DNA from: an uncultured Clostridia bacterium
Lineage (GTDB): Bacteria > Bacillota_A > Clostridia > Christensenellales > CAG-138
Reading direction: 5' to 3'
Length of the DNA: 6,326 nt
Assembly: GCA_947302865.1 (NCBI GenBank)
Contig: CAMYWS010000069.1
Span: 1-6,326 of the forward strand
How positions within the stretch are numbered: the stretch's first letter is position 1; every line of letters begins with the position of its first letter. Below the pieces are notes generated by a model, which had not been told where the DNA came from, searched no databases, and saw only the letters and a list, made by a program, of their open reading frames with translations. The position numbers were made by a program, and so were the translations under genes. Positions 1 through 5,807 of this stretch are shown piece by piece.

Positions 1-1
1 T

Positions 2-676
2 ACGGTCAGGGATACCTATGCGAAGATCGCAAGCTATCACGTCGCCGATATCTATGTGAAGGACGCGACCTCGATCCGCACAGCGGCGGCGGAAGGAGAT
101 TTCGGCATGCGCTACGAAAAGTCGGTGAAAGACATCGCAAAATCTGTCGGCGCGCTCCTTGCGATCGACGGCGATACGTACACGCGCGTAAAGAACAGCT
201 TTGTGATCCGAAACGGTGTCCTCTACCGCGATACGCCGATCGAAGAAACCGATCTGTGCGTGCTGTACCGCGACGGGCGTATGGAGACGAAAGCGTGGGG
301 CACGTTCACGGCGCAGGAGATCATCGACGCCGATCCCTGGCAGGTCTGGGGCTTCGGTCCCGCATTGCTCGACGAGAACGGGCATGCCATGGAGATCACG
401 CACGCGCTTTCCGGCCACAATCCGCGCGCCGCGATCGGCTATTACGAACCGGGACACTACTGCTTTGTGATCGTCGACGGCAGGGATCACGACTGGTCGG
501 AGGGCATGCGGCTTTCCGCTCTGAGCCGGCTCATGGAGGATCTCGGCTGCAAGGCGGCGTATAACCTCGACGGCGGCGATTCCGCGCAGATGTACTGGAA
601 CGGCGGGATCATCAGCAAAAGCCGCAACGAATCCCGCGTCATCAGCGATATCATCTACCTTCTCCCCGAACCATAG
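2..676 (+). CDS. Phosphodiester glycosidase (NAGPA/DUF2233) family protein, 5' end missing
   Basis: This frame is open from the first bases of the window, so the protein starts upstream; the GTG at 56 is internal (it codes the V of ADIYVKD) and has no ribosome binding site. About 224 residues are visible. The family signature is clear in the C-terminal half: NPRAAIGYYEPGHY followed by FVIVDGR (around 419-485), an amphipathic helix, then GCKAAYNLDGGDSAQM (545-592) and a closing SRVISDIIYL. This NLDGGDSA pattern is typical of the domain named after human N-acetylglucosamine-1-phosphodiester alpha-N-acetylglucosaminidase. Bacterial members are usually exported and thought to cleave sugar-phosphodiester bonds in envelope or extracellular polysaccharides. 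The substrate cannot be read from the sequence, and any N-terminal signal or anchor lies outside the window. The gene converges on the amylase gene, so the two are not co-transcribed. The family call is strong; the exact reaction is unknown. Confidence 0.9.
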   Translation, partial: TVRDTYAKIASYHVADIYVKDATSIRTAAAEGDFGMRYEKSVKDIAKSVGALLAIDGDTYTRVKNSFVIRNGVLYRDTPIEETDLCVLYRDGRMETKAWGTFTAQEIIDADPWQVWGFGPALLDENGHAMEITHALSGHNPRAAIGYYEPGHYCFVIVDGRDHDWSEGMRLSALSRLMEDLGCKAAYNLDGGDSAQMYWNGGIISKSRNESRVISDIIYLLPEP

Positions 677-692
677 CGTCCCTCCCGAAGGG

Positions 693-735
693 TGCGCCGC
701 CCGTTCCTTTCACCTGTTCCCGGGCGGGCGGCGCA
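693..735. terminator. GC-rich inverted repeat, possible terminator of the phosphodiester glycosidase gene
   Basis: An 11-bp perfect inverted repeat (693-703 pairing with 725-735; arm TGCGCCGCCCG) encloses a 21-nt loop and begins 17 bases after the stop codon at 674-676. Position fits a transcription terminator, but no T-run follows the stem on either strand, so it is not a canonical Rho-independent terminator. It could instead stabilise the mRNA 3' end or act with Rho. Confidence 0.4.
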
Positions 736-797
736 GGACCTTGTGAAAAAGAGATACCGGTTTCGCACGGTAAAAATCCTCTCCCCAATGCCGCGCG

Positions 798-834
798 AAA
801 AAAACGAACCGTCCCGAAAACTGGGACGGTTCGT
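798..834 (-). terminator. Rho-independent terminator of the GH13 gene
   Basis: A 12-bp perfect stem (823-834 pairing with 804-815; arm ACGAACCGTCCC) closes a 7-nt loop. Read on the minus strand it is followed by seven T residues (complement of A798-A804, the last shared with the stem). It lies 18 bases past the stop of the minus-strand amylase gene. This is a classical intrinsic terminator. In the plus direction no T-run follows, so it should act mainly on the amylase transcript. Confidence 0.9.
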
Positions 835-851
835 GCGTTGTTGATCCGGAT

Positions 852-2474
852 TTATCCGAGCACGGCGCTCGTCTGTCCGCCGAGCGTGAGCATGGTGCCG
901 GAAAGCGTCGCTCCCTCCAGGCCGATGAACGCGCGAAGCTCGGTGAAGCTGCCGAACTGCGAAACGTCGATCGTCTTCTCCGAATCGCCCGGGTTGTGCA
1001 GCACGAGAACGGTCTTGCCCTCGTACGTCGAGGTGAAGCCGCCGACCTTCATACCCTCGACCGTGACCGCGCGGTATTCCCCGCGCGCGATCGCCGGGTT
1101 CGCCTTGCGGATCATGATCAGCTTTTTATAATAGGTATAGAGCGAGTTTTCATCCGTGATCTGCTGTTCGACGCCGTTCTCGATCTGGCTGCTGTCCGAA
1201 TAGGTCGAGCCGACCGGGTTGCGGATGGTGTCGTCGTCGCCCCAGATCATCGCGAGACGGCGGTTCGCGTCGGTGTTGGCGCTGCCGCGCGAGCCGCGCA
1301 TGCCGATCTCTTCGCCGTAGTAGATGAACGGCGAGCCGGGACCGAGGATGTAGAGGTTCGCCGCCATCTGCGCAAATCCGTTGGACGTCGGCAGATAGCC
1401 CGCCGAGCGGTCGGTGTCGTGGTTTGCGATGAACGGGACGTACATCGCGTCCGGATTCGTGCCCTTGATCTTGCTCAGGTAGGTTTCGATGTACTTGGTC
1501 AGACCGTAGGGATTGCCCTTCTTTGCGGCGGCGGCGATCAGGCCTTCGGTCTGCGAGGTCGTGAAGTTGAAGCAGTTCGTGGCGGGGTAGTAACGATCCG
1601 TAATGCCGTCGCCGTCCCACACCTCCGCGACCGTGTACAGGCCGGGATATTCGGCGCGCAGCGTTTCAAGGTATTCCTTCCAGAACGCGACGCTCTTGTC
1701 GTGATCGCCGAAGTACACGTATTTCGCCGCGTCGAAGCGGAACCCGTCGAGACCGCGGCCGAGATAGTACCGCGCGATGTTCAGCAATTCCTCGCGCACG
1801 GCGGGGCAGTCGAAGTTCAGCTCCGGCATGTCGCCCGAGAAGTTGCACTCATAGAAGACGTCCGTGCCGCCGAGCGCGGAGAACGTGCGTCCGCCGGGCG
1901 CTTTTTCTCCCTTTTTATAATAAGAGTACCAGTCGTAATACGGGTTGGTCGGGTCGTCCTTCGCGTGGGCGCGGGTGAAGTTGCCGAACCACTTGTTGTT
2001 TCTTGCGGTGTGGTTGATGACGAGGTCGAGGATCAGCTTGACGCCGCGTTCGTGGCACAGCTTGATCAGCTCGTCCAGATCCTCCTGCGTGCCGAACTTC
2101 GGATCGATCTCATAATAATCGGTCACGTCGTATTTGTGATAGGAGGGTGAGGTGAAGATCGGGGACAGCCAGATGCCTTCGATGCCGAGCGATCTTCCGG
2201 AATCGGGATCGCCGTCGTTCAGGTAATCCATGCGGTTGATGATGCCCCGAAGGTCGCCGACGCCGTCGCCGTTCGAATCGGAGAACGAGCCGACGAAGAT
2301 CTCGTAGAACACGCGCGCGTTGTCGTTCGCGGGCTCGGATCCCAGCAGCAGGGGATCGGTGATCTTGTACTCCTTCGAGTCGTCGACGGTTTCCGTTCCG
2401 CTGCCGCAGCCGGCAGACAGAAGCAGGATGAGAGCGAGCAGGGCTGCGCCTGCGGTTTTCAGAACAGTCTTCAC
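852..2474 (-). CDS. GH13 alpha-amylase-family lipoprotein
   Basis: Secreted alpha-glucan-active enzyme, 540 residues from a GTG start. All four conserved GH13 regions are visible: I, ILDLVINHT (148-156); II, GFRFDAAKY (244-252) with nucleophile D248; III, AEVWD with acid/base E284; IV, FIANHDTDR with D353. SNGDGVGDL (67-75) resembles the Ca-binding loop of many bacterial members, and GEEIGM (387-392) is a usual GH13 motif. A beta-rich C-terminal domain follows from about residue 465; there is no carbohydrate-binding module. The signal peptide ends in lipobox LSAGC (Cys23), so the enzyme should be lipid-anchored outside the membrane. The start is GTG at 2474: the Shine-Dalgarno AAGGGAG (2490-2484) is 9 nt from it but abuts the in-frame ATG at 2483, which would leave no spacer. 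Hydrolysis of alpha-1,4-glucans or maltodextrins is likely; pullulanase-like or transferase activity cannot be excluded. Confidence 0.95.
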   Translation of the reverse strand: MKTVLKTAGAALLALILLLSAGCGSGTETVDDSKEYKITDPLLLGSEPANDNARVFYEIFVGSFSDSNGDGVGDLRGIINRMDYLNDGDPDSGRSLGIEGIWLSPIFTSPSYHKYDVTDYYEIDPKFGTQEDLDELIKLCHERGVKLILDLVINHTARNNKWFGNFTRAHAKDDPTNPYYDWYSYYKKGEKAPGGRTFSALGGTDVFYECNFSGDMPELNFDCPAVREELLNIARYYLGRGLDGFRFDAAKYVYFGDHDKSVAFWKEYLETLRAEYPGLYTVAEVWDGDGITDRYYPATNCFNFTTSQTEGLIAAAAKKGNPYGLTKYIETYLSKIKGTNPDAMYVPFIANHDTDRSAGYLPTSNGFAQMAANLYILGPGSPFIYYGEEIGMRGSRGSANTDANRRLAMIWGDDDTIRNPVGSTYSDSSQIENGVEQQITDENSLYTYYKKLIMIRKANPAIARGEYRAVTVEGMKVGGFTSTYEGKTVLVLHNPGDSEKTIDVSQFGSFTELRAFIGLEGATLSGTMLTLGGQTSAVLG

Positions 2475-2510
2475 AATCGACATCTCCCTTTATTGCATTT
2501 TACAGATTCA

Positions 2511-2539
2511 ATAGTATATTTTTTTGAAACATTTGTCAA
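2511..2539 (-). promoter_or_regulatory. Sigma-A-type promoter of the GH13 gene
   Basis: On the minus strand a perfect -35 TTGACA (2539-2534) is followed after 17 nt by TACTAT (2516-2511). An alternative -10, TATACT (2518-2513), gives a 15-nt spacer. The spacer contains a run of seven A. Transcription would begin near 2504, leaving a leader of about 30 nt before the GTG start at 2474, which holds the Shine-Dalgarno. Confidence 0.75.
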
Positions 2540-2555
2540 GAATGCGCTTTTCTTG
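2537..2555. promoter_or_regulatory. Candidate shared operator: 19-bp inverted repeat
   Basis: Perfect 6-bp arms CAAGAA (2537-2542) and TTCTTG (2550-2555) are separated by 7 nt. The repeat overlaps the -35 box of the minus-strand amylase promoter and the -35 position of the plus-strand promoter. A dimeric regulator bound here could control both directions. The palindrome is seen directly; its function is inferred, and a match of this size can arise by chance. It does not fit the CcpA cre consensus. Confidence 0.4.
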
Positions 2556-2576
2556 CCCGCGGAAATGTGCTATACT
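2553..2576 (+). promoter_or_regulatory. Extended -10 promoter of the galactanase operon
   Basis: TATACT (2571-2576) is preceded by TGC, giving the extended -10 form TGnTATACT. No good -35 box sits at 16-18 nt, as expected for extended -10 promoters. The predicted transcription start (about 2582-2584) coincides with the ATG at 2583, so the mRNA would be leaderless or nearly so. The alternative is a longer transcript from an unseen upstream promoter, using GGAG (2577-2580), only 2 nt from the ATG, as ribosome binding site. Confidence 0.5.
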
Positions 2577-2582
2577 GGAGCC

Positions 2583-3077
2583 ATGAAACCTCGGGTTGAA
2601 TTGTATCGGGAGAGCGCGCTTCCCGAAAAGCGCGCAAGAAAGAAGAAGCTGCGGACCGTGATGCTGTGCATCGGCGGGGTCGGGCTTCTTGTCTGCATCC
2701 TGCTCTGCGCGTTTGCCACGCGGCAGAATAAGTCTGTCCTGATGCCGATCACGATCGGCGTGTCGACGCTTGCGGGATGGATCGTCATCACGTTTCTGCA
2801 CGGGTCGTACGGCAACGCGGACGCCGACGTGCGCCACTGCGAGCTGATGCTCAGCGAGCCGCGCACCGTGCAGGAAGGAAGCTTCCGCAAGACCGACGAG
2901 GTGCGGCGCGTCAAAAACGGCATGCACGTGCGGAAGGTCCTGTTCAGGGAAGGCGAACGCGAACGGGTGCTTTCGGTCAGCGAAATGAAAGCGGACAAGC
3001 TGCCGGACGCGTTCTCCGGCAAGGCGGAGACGGTGTACGACTACATCGTCGCATACGAGGCGGACGGCGATGATTAA
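2583..3077 (+). CDS. Two-TM membrane protein of unknown function, first gene of galactanase operon
   Basis: A 164-residue protein that I do not recognise as a named family. The N terminus is strongly basic (KRARKKKLR, 16-24) and is followed by two hydrophobic segments at about 25-46 and 52-72, joined by a very short loop. By the positive-inside rule both ends should be cytoplasmic. The remaining 90 residues form a charged, probably beta-rich soluble domain (about 80-160) with a KNGMHVRKVLFREGERERVL strand pattern that I associate, from memory only, with small conserved hypothetical proteins of Clostridia. No enzymatic motif is visible. The ATG at 2583 is preferred because the open frame before it overlaps the promoter region. 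Its stop overlaps the next gene by 8 bp (3070-3077), so the two are probably translationally coupled. A role in sensing, assembly or transport linked to galactan use is only inferred from the neighbourhood. Confidence 0.7.
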   Translation: MKPRVELYRESALPEKRARKKKLRTVMLCIGGVGLLVCILLCAFATRQNKSVLMPITIGVSTLAGWIVITFLHGSYGNADADVRHCELMLSEPRTVQEGSFRKTDEVRRVKNGMHVRKVLFREGERERVLSVSEMKADKLPDAFSGKAETVYDYIVAYEADGDD

Positions 3078-3630
3078 GGGTATTCTGCGAAACTGGTACC
3101 GCTATATCCTGTGGGCGCTGCTGTCCGCTGTGTTCTGGGCATGGATCTTTATCCTGCTGTTCTCCGCGCGTCCCGCAAAGAAGGTCGTTCTGTACGCGGA
3201 CCTGCCGTATCTCGACCGGAACGCGCTTTCCTTCGAGCTGGAGCGGGAAAAGCCGGAGGGCATCAGGATCGTGGACACGGCGGTGTTCGACGACATGATG
3301 TTCAACCAGACGGAGGTTTTGTCCGGCGATCTGTTCCTGATCCCGGACTCGAAGGTCGGGGAGTACCTCGCGTCGTTCATGCCGATCGACCGGTCGGATT
3401 TCCCGGGCGAAACGTTCTATGAATCGGACGGCGAGGCGTACGGGATCCTGGTTTACGACGAGCAGACGGGGCGCAGGGTCGGCGGCGATCTGATTTTTTA
3501 TATCCCGAACGAGCGGTGCTGGCTGTTCTTCCGCAAGGACTCGCAGCACGTCGGCGGGCGCGACGACGCGGCAATCGCGGTCGCGCGGCATTTTCTGACG
3601 TTACAGAATCAAACAGGAGGAATACAGTGA
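3070..3630 (+). CDS. Single-TM protein with extracytoplasmic, possibly solute-binding-like domain
   Basis: A 186-residue protein with a short basic N terminus, one hydrophobic anchor (about residues 12-32, rich in Trp and Leu, no lipobox Cys) and a soluble domain of about 150 residues expected outside the cell. The domain begins KKVVLYADLPYLD, has EGIRIVDTAVFDD at about 63-75, then LSGDLFLIPDSKVGEYLASFMPID (84-107), and ends in a helix-like AAIAVARHFLTLQ. The order (beta strand, charged helix, second strand, GDLFLIPDS, closing helix) recalls the first lobe of sugar-binding proteins, but at well under half their length. This is pattern resemblance, not a database result; 'membrane protein of unknown function' is the safe name. 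GAGG (3057-3060) lies 9 nt before the ATG. The gene overlaps its upstream neighbour by 8 bp and the galactanase by 4 bp (GTGA, 3627-3630), so it should be co-translated with both. Confidence 0.6.
   Translation: MIKGILRNWYRYILWALLSAVFWAWIFILLFSARPAKKVVLYADLPYLDRNALSFELEREKPEGIRIVDTAVFDDMMFNQTEVLSGDLFLIPDSKVGEYLASFMPIDRSDFPGETFYESDGEAYGILVYDEQTGRRVGGDLIFYIPNERCWLFFRKDSQHVGGRDDAAIAVARHFLTLQNQTGGIQ
3615..3620 (+). promoter_or_regulatory. Ribosome binding site fixing the GTG start of the galactanase
   Basis: AGGAGG, a perfect anti-16S match, sits 6 nt before the GTG at 3627, inside the last codons of the preceding gene. It decides the start: the longer open frame reaching back to 3516 would lack a signal peptide at its N terminus. 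Confidence 0.9.
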
Positions 3631-5600
3631 AAAAGAGGTGGACGGTATTGTTGCTGGCGGCAATGATGCTTTTTGGGTGCGCGGGAACGAAGATCGCGGT
3701 TGAGAACGTGATCCCCGGGGAGAAGATCGAGGGAAGCACGCTGTACGTGAAAAAGGTCGAGGACCTGCCCGACGGGTTCATCATGGGCATGGACGCGTCG
3801 TCGGTCATCGCCGAGGAGCAGAGCGGCGTAAAATACCGCAACTTCGCGGGCGAGGAACAGGACGTGTTCAAAACGCTCGCGGAAAACGGGGTCACGCACA
3901 TCCGCGTGCGCGTGTGGAACCATCCGTACGACGCGAACGGAAACGGCTACGGCGGCGGCAACTGCGACGTTGAAAAGGCGATCGAGATCGGCAGACGCGC
4001 GACGAAGTACGGCATGCGGCTCATCGTGGATTTCCACTATTCCGATTTCTGGGCGGACCCGGGCAAGCAGATGGTCCCGCTCGCGTGGAAGGACATGACC
4101 GTCACCGAAAAGGCGGACGCGCTGTATGCGTTCACGCGCGATTCGCTGGAAACCATGAAAAAGGAAGGCGTCGCCGTGGGCATGGTGCAGCTCGGCAACG
4201 AAACGAACAGCGCGCTCTGCGGCGAAAAGCACTTTGAGGACATCGCAAAGCTGATGCAGGCGGGCGGAAAGGCGGTGCGCGAGGTGTATCCGGACGCGCT
4301 CGTCGCGATCCATCTCGCAAACCCGGAGCGCACGGACGCGTACGACGGCTTTGCAAAGAAGCTCGAATCGTTCGAGGTCGATTACGACGTGCTGGCTTCT
4401 TCCTATTATCCGTTCTGGCACGGCACGCTTGAGAACCTTGCGAACGTGCTGAACGGGATCGCCGAGACCTACGGCAAGAAGGTCATGGTCATGGAGACCT
4501 CTTATCCGTACACGCCGGACGATACGGATTTCTCGGGCAACACGATCTCCGGCGAGACGGCGAACATCGTGAAGGATTACCCGTTCACCGTGCAGGGACA
4601 GGCGAACCACGTCCGCAACGTCATCGACACGGTTGCACATGTCAAAAACGGCATCGGCGTGGTCTACTGGGAAGGCACGTGGATCACGGTCGGCACGAGC
4701 TCGTGGGAAGAGAACCACGAGAAGTGGGAGAAATTCGGTTCCGGCTGGGCGTCGAGCTTCGGCGGCAGCTACGATCCGGACGACGCGGGCAAATACTACG
4801 GCGGCTGCGCGGTCGACAACCAGGCGATGTTCGGTCCGGAAGGCGATCCGCTGGAGTCGCTGCGGGTCTTCAACCTCGTGCGCTACGGCAACGAAGTCGA
4901 GACGAGGGCGGACGCGATCCGGGACACGGCGCTCGTGTTCGATCTCAAGGGCACGATCGAGCTTCCCGAAACGGTCGACGCGGTTCTGACGAGCAACGAG
5001 CTTCAGACGGTCCCGGTCACATGGAACGTCACCGACGCCGACATTGCGCAGATGTATGCGGGCGGCGCGAAGACCTATGAGATCACGGGAACGGCGGCGG
5101 GGCTCCCGGCGCGCGCGACGGTCTCGATGGTCAACTTCAACTACCTCAAAAACTTCGGCTTCGAGGACGGCGTGCCCGAACCGTGGCAGACGGAGGACCG
5201 CGGCGGCGCGGATCAGCTCTATGTCGAGGACAAGATCACCGATTCCCTGAACGGCACGTATCACATGCATTTCTGGAGCGCAAAGAAGGGCTCGGTCGAT
5301 TTCTCGCTGTTCCAGGAGGTCAGGGACCTGCCGGCCGGCACGTATTCGTTCACGATCTCGATCATGGGCGGCGACGCGGGCGACGCGGAGATCTTCTGCT
5401 ACGCGCTCGTCGACGGCGTCGAAGCCGGACGCACGCCGATGAAGATCACGTCCTACGGGAACTGGGATACGCAGACGGTCGGGAATATCGCGGTAGGCGC
5501 GGGGCAGACCGTCACCGTCGGCATTTCCGTGAAGTGTTCCGGCGCGGGAAGCGGCGCCTGGGGCAAGATCGACGACGGACTTTTGAACCGTCAGGACTGA
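3627..5600 (+). CDS. GH53 arabinogalactan endo-beta-1,4-galactanase lipoprotein with Ig-like and CBM61-like domains
   Basis: A 657-residue enzyme predicted to cut beta-1,4-galactan (pectin side chains, type I arabinogalactan) into short galacto-oligosaccharides. The signal peptide ends in lipobox LFGC (Cys18), predicting lipid anchoring outside the membrane. The GH53 barrel spans about 48-420: DGFIMGMDASSV, THIRVRVWN (90-98), DFHYSDFWADPGKQ (135-148), VQLGNET with acid/base E192, and VMETSYP with nucleophile E290, followed by VVYWEGTW and the AGKYYGGCAVDNQAMF segment typical of the family. A bacterial Ig-like (Big_4-type) domain follows at about 430-503 (IELPETVDAVLTS...VPVTWNV). Residues 504-657 (NYLKNFGFEDG...GAWGKIDDG) look like a beta-sandwich module of the CBM61 type, known to bind beta-1,4-galactan in GH53 enzymes. 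The gene overlaps the preceding one by 4 bp and has no promoter of its own in sight. The GH53 call is very secure, the Ig-like call good, and CBM61 likely but not proven. Confidence 0.95.
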   Translation: MKKRWTVLLLAAMMLFGCAGTKIAVENVIPGEKIEGSTLYVKKVEDLPDGFIMGMDASSVIAEEQSGVKYRNFAGEEQDVFKTLAENGVTHIRVRVWNHPYDANGNGYGGGNCDVEKAIEIGRRATKYGMRLIVDFHYSDFWADPGKQMVPLAWKDMTVTEKADALYAFTRDSLETMKKEGVAVGMVQLGNETNSALCGEKHFEDIAKLMQAGGKAVREVYPDALVAIHLANPERTDAYDGFAKKLESFEVDYDVLASSYYPFWHGTLENLANVLNGIAETYGKKVMVMETSYPYTPDDTDFSGNTISGETANIVKDYPFTVQGQANHVRNVIDTVAHVKNGIGVVYWEGTWITVGTSSWEENHEKWEKFGSGWASSFGGSYDPDDAGKYYGGCAVDNQAMFGPEGDPLESLRVFNLVRYGNEVETRADAIRDTALVFDLKGTIELPETVDAVLTSNELQTVPVTWNVTDADIAQMYAGGAKTYEITGTAAGLPARATVSMVNFNYLKNFGFEDGVPEPWQTEDRGGADQLYVEDKITDSLNGTYHMHFWSAKKGSVDFSLFQEVRDLPAGTYSFTISIMGGDAGDAEIFCYALVDGVEAGRTPMKITSYGNWDTQTVGNIAVGAGQTVTVGISVKCSGAGSGAWGKIDDGLLNRQD

Positions 5601-5663
5601 AAAAATGTTTGGACAAGCCACATTCTTTTTGACGAAAAAAGTGCGGATAATATATGAAAACAG

Positions 5664-5692
5664 TTGACAACGAGCACAAAAATGTTTATATT
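5664..5692 (+). promoter_or_regulatory. Near-consensus sigma-A-type promoter of the sugar-binding protein gene
   Basis: Perfect -35 TTGACA (5664-5669), a 17-nt spacer and -10 TATATT (5687-5692, five of six consensus bases). The start of transcription would be near 5699. The -35 is embedded in a small palindrome, GTTGACAAC (5663-5671). A weaker possible second promoter lies just upstream: TTGACG (5629-5634), 16 nt, TATATG (5651-5656). Confidence 0.85.
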
Positions 5693-5795
5693 ATAGGTGC
5701 ATCATGGGACTATGGGGATATATCCGAATATGTTCGCAAGGTCCCGGATGGGATTCTTTTCATTCCGGAAAACGGAAGCGAAAATCAAAAATATT

Positions 5796-5802
5796 AGGAG
5801 GG
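5796..5802 (+). promoter_or_regulatory. Strong ribosome binding site of the sugar-binding protein
   Basis: AGGAGGG lies 5 nt before the ATG at 5808, close to the ideal Shine-Dalgarno and spacing. It fixes the start and, with the near-consensus promoter, points to high expression, as is usual for ABC-transporter binding proteins. Confidence 0.9.
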
Positions 5803-5807
5803 AAACT

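Larger units (their letters stand above)
5601..5807. other. Intergenic region and leader between galactanase and sugar-binding protein genes
   Basis: This AT-rich stretch of 207 bases contrasts with the GC-rich genes on both sides. I see no convincing intrinsic terminator for the galactanase: CTTTTT (5625-5630) and AAAAAAG (5635-5641) could pair only weakly. It holds a strong promoter (5664-5692), then a leader of about 110 nt with a few small palindromes, such as GGATATATCC (5716-5725) and TTCCGGAA (5763-5770), and an imperfect hairpin (5744-5750 with 5761-5768). No known riboswitch class is recognisable. Confidence 0.7.

Noticed and set aside
996..2150. A 384-codon open frame on the plus strand opposite the amylase
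   Set aside because: Same GC-driven antisense shadow; the minus-strand frame carries all GH13 catalytic motifs, while this one is composed of repeated Arg/Val/Ala/Asp-rich stretches.
2493..2582. N-terminal extension of the two-TM protein back to 2493
   Set aside because: It would place coding sequence over both divergent promoters and the inverted repeat, and no Shine-Dalgarno precedes 2493.
3516..3626. The longer 694-codon version of the galactanase starting at 3516
   Set aside because: The extra 37 residues lie inside the preceding gene, are Arg-rich and would bury the signal peptide. AGGAGG at 3615-3620 points to GTG 3627.
3609..5621. A 670-codon open frame on the minus strand opposite the galactanase
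   Set aside because: It mirrors a secure GH53 gene. GC-rich third codon positions remove stop codons on the opposite strand, and the translation is an Arg/Val/Asp-rich low-complexity product without domains or a ribosome binding site.
5655..5670. CcpA cre-like site near the binding-protein promoter
   Set aside because: TGAAAAC matches the left half, but the central CG and the right half of the cre consensus are missing.
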